The notes under the pieces were generated by a model. It was not told the origin of the DNA. It saw nothing but the letters and a program-made list of their open reading frames with translations, and made no database searches. 5,079 nt of DNA from Paracoccaceae bacterium. GTDB taxonomy: Bacteria > Pseudomonadota > Alphaproteobacteria > Rhodobacterales > Rhodobacteraceae. Below, piece by piece: positions 1 through 5,079 of the stretch. The stretch is from NCBI GenBank assembly GCA_007128865.1, contig SKWP01000121.1, positions 1-5,079 of the forward strand. Direction: 5' to 3'. Position numbers and translations under genes: made by a program. Positions within the stretch are counted from its first letter, which is position 1, and each line of letters opens with the position of its first letter.

Positions 1-653
1 AATTCGTCGCGGTCGAAAAGGCGCACCCCGCGGCCGTCAGGCACCTGAAGCGGGGCGATCTGGCGGCCGAGAAAGCCCGACTCCATCGCCGCGCCGGCGC
101 GGCGCTGGCTCTGCAGGGCATAGGCATCCATCGCGGCGCGGTCGTGGCCGAAATCATCGGCGAGGTTCTCGGCGGTCTCACCCATCAGTTCGCGGCTGAG
201 CGGGTCGCGATAGGTCCAGTCCAGCGCATCGACAAGTTCCATCGCGCCACGCTTGCGGCCCCAGCGCGCACCGGGCAGGATATGCGGCGCCCGCGAGACG
301 TTCTCGCCGCCGCCCGCCAGCGCGATCCGGCCATGGCCTCCGGCAATATGCTCAGCCGCCGAGACGATGGCCTGCAACCCCGAACCGCAGGCACGGTTGA
401 CGTTCAGCGCGATCGAGCTGTCCGCAAGCCCGGCCTTCAGCGCCACCGCGCGGGCGGCCAGATAACCCTCGGGATCGACCGGCAGCACATTGCCCCAGAC
501 CAGCTGATCCACCTCCGCCGGCTCCAGCCCCGCCGCCGCCAGCGTCTCGCGGGCGGCATGGGCGCCAAGCTCCACCAGCGGCACGTCGCGCAGGCTCTTG
601 CCGAAGTCGCCGAAGGGTGTGCGCAGCCCCGTGGCAAGAACGATCCCGGTCAT
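1..653 (-). CDS. Thiolase (acetyl-CoA acyltransferase), N-terminal 217 residues, cut by window edge
   Basis: This is the last visible gene of the operon; its 3' end lies beyond the left edge. It reads MTGIVLATGLRTPFG, a typical thiolase N-terminus. The nucleophilic cysteine is C89 in the NVNRACGSGLQA motif. GGGENVSRAPH at residues 114-124 and MGETAENLA at 157-165 are further family signatures. Thiolases are usually about 390 residues, so roughly 175 residues are missing, including the C-terminal GHP histidine and second cysteine. The expected reaction is CoA-dependent cleavage of a 3-ketoacyl-CoA to acetyl-CoA and a shortened acyl-CoA; the biosynthetic direction (acetoacetyl-CoA formation) cannot be excluded. 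The start ATG overlaps the TGA of the preceding dehydrogenase as ATGA and has a strong GGAGGG six bases upstream, implying translational coupling. Assignment to the family is secure; chain-length specificity is not readable. Confidence 0.95.
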   Translation of the reverse strand, partial: MTGIVLATGLRTPFGDFGKSLRDVPLVELGAHAARETLAAAGLEPAEVDQLVWGNVLPVDPEGYLAARAVALKAGLADSSIALNVNRACGSGLQAIVSAAEHIAGGHGRIALAGGGENVSRAPHILPGARWGRKRGAMELVDALDWTYRDPLSRELMGETAENLADDFGHDRAAMDAYALQSQRRAGAAMESGFLGRQIAPLQVPDGRGVRLFDRDE

Positions 654-1510
654 GCCCCGCCCTCCGTGCCGTCGCTGCGCCAGCCCGGGCGGCCGCGGCC
701 GCCGGTCAGCCCGGCCCGCACCCGCGTCCTGAGCAGCGGTCGGGGGCGGAAACGCTCGCCATAGGCGTCATGCATGATCTGTTGCGCGGTCAGGCACAGG
801 CTCGACGTGGTGGCGTCCATCAGCTCGAACGGCCCCATCGGGTGGCCAAGCCCCAGCCGGCAGGCGGTGTCGATCTCCTCGGGTGTGGCCACGCCCTCCT
901 CGACCAGTCGCACGGCCTCGATCATGAACACATGCAGCAGCCGGTTGACGGCAAAACCCGGCACATCCTTGATCGTCACCGGGGTCTTGCCGATGGCAGT
1001 GCACAGCGCGCGGGTGCGCGCCACGGTATCGGCTGCGGTGGCAAGGCCCGGAACGACCTCGACCAGCGGCATCCGCGATACCGGCGAAAAGTAATGCGTG
1101 CCGATCACCCGCGCCCGTCGCGCCGGCGCCACATGCGCGGCCAGCACCGAAATCGGGATGGTCGAGGTGTTGGAGGCCAGGATCGTCTCGGGCCCGCAAC
1201 GGCGATCCAGCTCGGCCAGAACCGCGGCCTTGACGTCCTCGTCCTCGAACACCGCCTCGGTGACGAAATCGCACGCATCCATACCGTCGAGGCCGGGAGC
1301 GAAAACGATGCGGTCGAGCGCGGCGCGGTCGCCCTCGGCGGCGCGACCACGGGCGATGGCCTTGTCCAGGATGTCCGACAGCCGCTCCCGCGCGGCCTGC
1401 AACGCGGCGTCGCTGCGGTCGGACAACAGCACCCGGTGCCCGGCCAGCGCAAACACCAGTGCGATCTCGCGGCCCATCAGCCCCGCGCCCACGACCCCGA
1501 TGCGTTCCAT
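650..1510 (-). CDS. 3-hydroxyacyl-CoA dehydrogenase, stand-alone, NAD-dependent
   Basis: This 286-residue cytoplasmic enzyme should oxidise (S)-3-hydroxyacyl-CoA to 3-ketoacyl-CoA, feeding the thiolase encoded next. The N-terminal Rossmann fold begins at residue 5 with the dinucleotide motif GAGLMG (G8, G10, G13). The acidic residue D31 after the second strand favours NAD over NADP. SNTST is at 113-117. The catalytic histidine is H139 in GTHYFSPVSRMPLVEVV, and E151 is the likely partner glutamate. The C-terminal dimerisation domain starts at VPGFAVNRLL (183-192) and contains GHPMGPFELMD (222-232). Length matches the usual 280-290 for 3-hydroxybutyryl-CoA dehydrogenases. HYFSP is the form I recall from FadJ and the mitochondrial trifunctional alpha subunit, rather than the HFFNP common in stand-alone enzymes. 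The last 15 residues (RGRPGWRSDGTEGGA) replace the usual GRGFYxY ending. The start at ATG 1510 follows GGAGGG with a 6-nt spacer. Confidence 0.95.
   Translation of the reverse strand: MERIGVVGAGLMGREIALVFALAGHRVLLSDRSDAALQAARERLSDILDKAIARGRAAEGDRAALDRIVFAPGLDGMDACDFVTEAVFEDEDVKAAVLAELDRRCGPETILASNTSTIPISVLAAHVAPARRARVIGTHYFSPVSRMPLVEVVPGLATAADTVARTRALCTAIGKTPVTIKDVPGFAVNRLLHVFMIEAVRLVEEGVATPEEIDTACRLGLGHPMGPFELMDATTSSLCLTAQQIMHDAYGERFRPRPLLRTRVRAGLTGGRGRPGWRSDGTEGGA
660..665 (-). promoter_or_regulatory. Ribosome binding site GGAGGG for the thiolase
   Basis: GGAGGG is 6 nt from the ATG at 653 and is embedded in the last codons of the 3-hydroxyacyl-CoA dehydrogenase. The motif and spacing are identical to those of the preceding gene, consistent with coupled, similarly efficient translation of both proteins. 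Confidence 0.75.
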
Positions 1511-1516
1511 CCAGAG

Positions 1517-1522
1517 CCCTCC
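1517..1522 (-). promoter_or_regulatory. Ribosome binding site GGAGGG for the 3-hydroxyacyl-CoA dehydrogenase
   Basis: GGAGGG is 6 nt from the ATG at 1510 and begins two bases after the TGA of the upstream gene (TGACGGAGGG), so ribosomes ending on the acyl-CoA dehydrogenase are delivered directly to it. It fixes the start choice. Confidence 0.75.
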
Positions 1523-1523
1523 G

Positions 1524-2738
<1,215 letters not shown>

Positions 2739-2740
2739 CA

Positions 2741-2759
2741 GATTGTCCTACACGATTGT
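2741..2759 (-). repeat. Short direct repeat ACAATC-N7-ACAATC in the 40-nt spacer
   Basis: The hexamer ACAATC occurs twice on the minus strand (2759-2754 and 2746-2741), separated by GTGTAGG, which includes the ribosome-binding core. The pair sits between the candidate promoter and the dehydrogenase start. It could be operator half-sites of some regulator or pure coincidence; two hexamers in 40 nt is weak evidence. Confidence 0.3.
2746..2750 (-). promoter_or_regulatory. Ribosome binding site TAGGA for the acyl-CoA dehydrogenase
   Basis: TAGGA lies 7 nt before the ATG at 2738, supporting that start. This gene is not overlapped by its upstream neighbour, so it needs its own initiation site. Confidence 0.65.
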
Positions 2760-2765
2760 TGCATG

Positions 2766-2794
2766 AGAATATCGCCGGTTACGGCTTCTGTCCA
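2766..2794 (-). promoter_or_regulatory. Candidate internal sigma-70-type promoter before the acyl-CoA dehydrogenase gene
   Basis: On the minus strand TGGACA (2794-2789) is followed after exactly 17 nt by TATTCT (2771-2766). This matches the -35 consensus at 5 of 6 positions and the -10 consensus at 4 of 6. The expected start of transcription near 2759 would leave about 21 nt of leader, containing the TAGGA ribosome site, before the ATG at 2738. The -35 lies in the last codons of the hydratase gene and the spacer covers its TAA stop. The segment is locally AT-richer than anything else in the window. This is seen by eye only; a chance match is possible. Confidence 0.4.
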
Positions 2795-3666
2795 GAATCC
2801 GGGCGGTCGCAGGGCGCAGGGCTGCCGGGCACCGGCGGCGTTTCGGCCCAGGCCGGCGCCCGGCGGGCGGCAAAGGCAGCAAGGCCCGCACGCCCTTCGG
2901 GTCCGGTCAGCGCCGCGGCGAAGACATCCGCGGCATTGGCGACAATCGCCCCGGTATCGGCTTGCTCCAACCCGGCCAGCAGCGCCTTGGTGGCTGCCAG
3001 CGCCCCCGGTGCGGCGGCCAGCACCTGCGACCGCAGCCGCGCCTCGGCCGCATCCAGCCCGGCCGGATCGTCCACAAGCTCATCCACCAGCCCGCAGGCC
3101 AGCGCCGCCTCCCCGTCCAGACGCGCCGCCGTGAGCATCAGTCGACGCGCGACCGCCGGGCCGCAGCGCCGCACGATCATCGGCGCGATCTGCGCTGCCA
3201 CCAGCCCGAGCCGCACCTCGGTCAGCGCAAGGCGCGCGGACCGGGTCGCCACCACGGCATCGGCAGCCGCAGCCAGCCCCAGCCCGCCCGCCATCGCCGG
3301 ACCCTCCACCAGTGCCAGCACCGGCCTTGGAAACCGGTCCAGGGCATGAAACAGCGCCCCTCCTGCACGGCTGAGTGCCGCAGCGGCAGCGGCGGGGTCG
3401 GTATCGCCACCGGCCATGTCCTTCAGGTCTCCGCCAGCGCAGAACACCCCGCCTGCCCCGCGCAGCGAAAGCCCGCGCACGGCCGGGTCGGACGCGGCGG
3501 CAGCCAGAACCGCCGTCAGTTCTTCCACCATCGCCGCCGACAGCGCGTTGCGCGCTTCGGGCCGGTTCAGTGTGACCGTCAGCCATCCGGGTTCGGGGGT
3601 CAGCGCAAGCGTGCGCGGCGCCGCGGGCCCGGACAGCAGCGCCGACAGGGGCAGCCTCACAGCCAT
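2779..3666 (-). CDS. Enoyl-CoA hydratase/isomerase (crotonase) family protein, LiuC/AtuE-like
   Basis: The product is 295 residues of a crotonase-fold protein, rich in alanine. The NRPEARNAL segment is at 34-42. The first oxyanion-hole segment, FCAGGDLKDM, is at 75-84, and the second, GPAMAGGLGLAAAAD, at 122-136. Aligned with rat mitochondrial hydratase, E164 corresponds to E150 (LTEVRLGL), but the E144 position is G130. A single glutamate with this type of TEVRLGL-xxx-QIAP stretch is what I associate with LiuC (methylglutaconyl-CoA hydratase) and AtuE (isohexenylglutaconyl-CoA hydratase), so hydration of a branched or carboxylated enoyl-CoA is a reasonable inference. The start at ATG 3666 overlaps the preceding BKACE gene by 10 nt and has GGAAG seven bases upstream. 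GTG at 3660 is an alternative forming a 4-nt GTGA overlap. The reading frame stays open further upstream, but that part is a shadow of BKACE. A proline-rich tail (about residues 276-295) extends past the usual family end. Confidence 0.9.
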   Translation of the reverse strand: MAVRLPLSALLSGPAAPRTLALTPEPGWLTVTLNRPEARNALSAAMVEELTAVLAAAASDPAVRGLSLRGAGGVFCAGGDLKDMAGGDTDPAAAAAALSRAGGALFHALDRFPRPVLALVEGPAMAGGLGLAAAADAVVATRSARLALTEVRLGLVAAQIAPMIVRRCGPAVARRLMLTAARLDGEAALACGLVDELVDDPAGLDAAEARLRSQVLAAAPGALAATKALLAGLEQADTGAIVANAADVFAAALTGPEGRAGLAAFAARRAPAWAETPPVPGSPAPCDRPDSGQKP

Positions 3667-4541
3667 GCGCGGGCTTCCGCCAGTGTGGCCGGGCGGCGGC
3701 CGGCGCGCGCGGCACATTCCGCCAGCGCGGCGATCAGTTCGGCGTTGTCGCGCGCGCGGCTGCCGTCGGGCAGATAGAAGCCGTCTTCCAGCCCGGCGCG
3801 CAGATGCCCGCCCAGATCCGCCGCCCGCTGATGCAGCGCCCAGATATCGCTGCGGCCCACCGCCGTCACCTGCCAAGGGGCACCCGGCACGATGTGGCGC
3901 AAGAGCAGCGGCAGCAGGTCGGGGTCAGCCGGCATGCCGCTGGCAACCCCCATGACGAAATTGTAATGCGGCGGGCGGTCGTACATGCCGTTGCGACAGA
4001 ACATCGCCACCGAGCGGACGATGCCGGTGTCAAAGCACTCGAACTCCGGCACAGCGCCGATGGCGGCCATCGCCTCGAGCATCTCGGCAACCTTTTCCAC
4101 CGGGTTGTCGAACAGCAGCGGCGGCCATGCCCATTCGCCCGAAGCGCGGGTCTTCAGATAGTTCAGCGAACCGGCGTTGCAGGCGGCCATCTCGGGGCGG
4201 ACCCGGCGCAGACAGGCCAGCGGGCCGGCCACATCGCGGCCCGGAACGCCGGTGGTCTGGTTGATGACCACGCCCGGCACGGCCTTGCGGATTGCCGTGA
4301 CACAGGCCTCGGCCACCTGCGGATCCCAACTGACGCGATGGCCCTGACCGGGGCGCTGGTCGCGGAAATGCAGGTGGATGACGCTGGCGCCGGCATCGAC
4401 GGCGCCCCGGGCCGAGCGCGCCAGCTGCTCGGGTGTGACCGGAACGGGATGGGTGCCCGGATCGGTCAGGACGCCGTTTATGGCGCAGGTAATGACGGCA
4501 ACATCGGAAGGGATTGCCTGGGCAGCTTCGGGCGCGGTCAT
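3657..4541 (-). CDS. Beta-keto acid cleavage enzyme (BKACE, DUF849)
   Basis: This 294-residue TIM-barrel metalloenzyme belongs to the family typified by Kce, 3-keto-5-aminohexanoate cleavage enzyme of lysine fermentation. Family members react a beta-keto acid with acetyl-CoA (or another acyl-CoA) to give acetoacetate and a new acyl-CoA. The zinc ligands are visible as H56 and H58 (VIHLHFRD) and E252 in RAGLEDGFYLPDG. R248 and D253 match the conserved arginine and acidic residue beside the Kce zinc-binding glutamate. Other landmarks are ITCAINGVLTDPGTHPVPVT (17-36), VINQTTGVPG (92-101), EMAACNAGSLNYLK (117-130) and ECFDTGIVRS (168-177). The region where Kce has the glutamate that recognises the substrate amino group reads INGVL here, which suggests a non-amino substrate. 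The ATG overlaps the carboxylase stop as ATGA. GAGGAGA lies 10 nt upstream and no in-frame alternative start is close. Family is secure; substrate unknown. Confidence 0.94.
   Translation of the reverse strand: MTAPEAAQAIPSDVAVITCAINGVLTDPGTHPVPVTPEQLARSARGAVDAGASVIHLHFRDQRPGQGHRVSWDPQVAEACVTAIRKAVPGVVINQTTGVPGRDVAGPLACLRRVRPEMAACNAGSLNYLKTRASGEWAWPPLLFDNPVEKVAEMLEAMAAIGAVPEFECFDTGIVRSVAMFCRNGMYDRPPHYNFVMGVASGMPADPDLLPLLLRHIVPGAPWQVTAVGRSDIWALHQRAADLGGHLRAGLEDGFYLPDGSRARDNAELIAALAECAARAGRRPATLAEARAWL
3674..3678 (-). promoter_or_regulatory. Ribosome binding site GGAAG for the crotonase-family gene
   Basis: GGAAG stands 7 nt before ATG 3666, inside the end of the BKACE gene. It is a better fit to that ATG than to the GTG at 3660 (13 nt away), which decides the preferred start, though not conclusively. 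Confidence 0.45.
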
Positions 4542-5079
4542 GATGTATCGGTCTCCTCGGGGTGCAGGGTGGCGAGCAGCTGGCGGGCGCGCACCGTATC
4601 GCCGACGGCCAGGCTCAACCCGCTGACCCGGGCCGGCGCAGGTGCAAGCAGGCTGTGCTCCATCTTCATGGCCTCGATCACCACGACGACGGCGCCCGTG
4701 GCGATGCGGTCGCCATCGCGGGCATGGACCGCAACGACGGTGCCGGCCATGGGGGCAACCAGCGCGGTGCCGCTGCCCGCCGCAGCCGGAGCCGGCGGGG
4801 CATGGGTCATGACCTCGAAGCGCAGGCTGGCGTCCGGCAGTTCCAGCCGGATGGCATCGCCGTCAATATCGATGGCCACCCGGTGCAGACGTCCGTCCAG
4901 CTCGGCGTGCAGGGTGCCGGCATCCCGGTGCAGCACCCGCACCGACAGTGTGGTGCCGTCCGGCAGGGTGACGTCATGCCGATCGGCAGCGGGTTGCGAC
5001 ACCCACAGCGTTGACAATGCCCCGCCCGCCACGGCCAGCACCACCGGCCAGCGGCCCGGCGGACCCAGCCGGGCGGCAA
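4538..5079 (-). CDS. Biotin-dependent acyl-CoA carboxylase alpha subunit, C-terminal 179 residues (BT linker and biotinyl domain)
   Basis: The frame is open to the right window edge, so the biotin carboxylase part is off-window and the 5' end is missing. What remains starts AARLGPPGRWPVV. It continues through a beta-rich linker (about visible residues 30-90) like the domain that joins biotin carboxylase to carrier in LiuD, AtuF and PccA type subunits. It ends in a biotinyl domain with ALVAPMAGTVVAVHARDGD and VVIEAMKMEHSL. The lysine of EAMKMEH (codon 4664-4666) would carry biotin, 41 residues from the C-terminus, as usual. The full enzyme would carboxylate an acyl-CoA together with a carboxyltransferase beta subunit, not visible here. 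The choice between methylcrotonyl-, geranyl-, propionyl- and acetyl-CoA cannot be made from this fragment. A GTG at 5044 could be mistaken for a start, but the linker continues upstream of it. Its TGA overlaps the BKACE ATG. Confidence 0.92.
   Translation of the reverse strand, partial: AARLGPPGRWPVVLAVAGGALSTLWVSQPAADRHDVTLPDGTTLSVRVLHRDAGTLHAELDGRLHRVAIDIDGDAIRLELPDASLRFEVMTHAPPAPAAAGSGTALVAPMAGTVVAVHARDGDRIATGAVVVVIEAMKMEHSLLAPAPARVSGLSLAVGDTVRARQLLATLHPEETDTS
4552..4558 (-). promoter_or_regulatory. Ribosome binding site GAGGAGA for BKACE
   Basis: GAGGAGA lies in the last codons of the carboxylase subunit, 10 nt before the ATG at 4541. The spacing is somewhat longer than ideal, but no nearer in-frame start exists and the ATGA overlap supports re-initiation. 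Confidence 0.55.
4655..4675 (-). other. Biotin attachment motif EAMKMEH
   Basis: These seven codons encode the canonical biotinylation motif of acyl-CoA carboxylases. The acceptor lysine is encoded by AAG on the minus strand at 4666-4664. The hydrophobic VVVVI run before it and the leucines after it match the beta-hairpin turn where the biotin ligase BirA modifies the carrier domain. An intact motif argues that the carboxylase is functional. Confidence 0.93.

Noticed and set aside
1..5. Window begins AATTC, as if at an EcoRI-cut clone end
   Set aside because: A five-base match at an arbitrary edge cannot be distinguished from chance, and the other end shows no matching site.
144..764. 206-codon plus-strand frame opposite the thiolase
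   Set aside because: Biased Arg/Gln/Pro composition without motifs, while the minus strand encodes the thiolase active site over the same bases.
2739..2778. Possible transcription terminator in the 40-nt gap
   Set aside because: No stable GC-rich hairpin followed by a T-run on the minus strand was found; the segment looks more like promoter and leader DNA.
3667..3876. N-terminal extension of the crotonase frame upstream of ATG 3666
   Set aside because: The frame is open but overlaps about 210 nt of BKACE coding sequence, and the extension is Arg/Gly-rich with no crotonase homology.
4538..5044. Independent small biotin carrier protein starting at GTG 5044
   Set aside because: The frame continues open to the window edge, the linker before the biotinyl domain is typical of long carboxylase alpha subunits, and no clear ribosome site precedes the GTG.

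Overview
The window is a GC-rich stretch (by eye about two thirds G+C) with third-codon positions dominated by G and C. It carries a compact set of six co-directional genes, all on the minus strand, for acyl-CoA catabolism. Gene spacing, Shine-Dalgarno use and protein families suggest a proteobacterium, probably an alphaproteobacterium such as a Rhodobacterales or Rhodospirillales relative. This taxonomic guess rests on style only, as there is no rRNA or marker gene.

Read in the direction of transcription (right to left) the order is: (1) the C-terminal part of a biotin-dependent acyl-CoA carboxylase alpha subunit with its biotinyl-lysine motif, cut by the right edge; (2) a beta-keto acid cleavage enzyme (BKACE, DUF849); (3) an enoyl-CoA hydratase/isomerase family protein that keeps only one of the two classical catalytic glutamates; (4) an acyl-CoA dehydrogenase of the ACAD10/ACAD11 (LvaC-like) type; (5) a stand-alone 3-hydroxyacyl-CoA dehydrogenase; (6) the N-terminal half of a thiolase, cut by the left edge. 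Junctions are 4-nt ATGA overlaps (1/2 and 5/6), a 10-nt overlap (2/3), a 40-nt gap (3/4) and a 13-nt gap (4/5), so this is very probably one operon. The 40-nt gap is the only non-trivial spacer. It holds a plausible internal promoter and a short direct repeat, so genes 4-6 may also be transcribed on their own.

Genes 3-6 supply every step of one beta-oxidation turn: acyl-CoA dehydrogenation, hydration, NAD-linked oxidation and thiolysis. The carboxylase and the BKACE add two less usual reactions: carboxylation of an acyl-CoA, and transfer cleavage of a beta-keto acid with acetyl-CoA to give acetoacetate and a new acyl-CoA. The combination resembles the logic of leucine/isovalerate (Liu) and acyclic terpene (Atu) pathways but does not match either in what is visible. 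It is best described as an uncharacterised catabolic operon for a branched, hydroxylated or keto-substituted acid. The substrate cannot be read from this window.

No RNA genes, mobile elements, CRISPR arrays, long repeats or factor-independent terminators were seen. No region longer than 40 nt lacks a gene.
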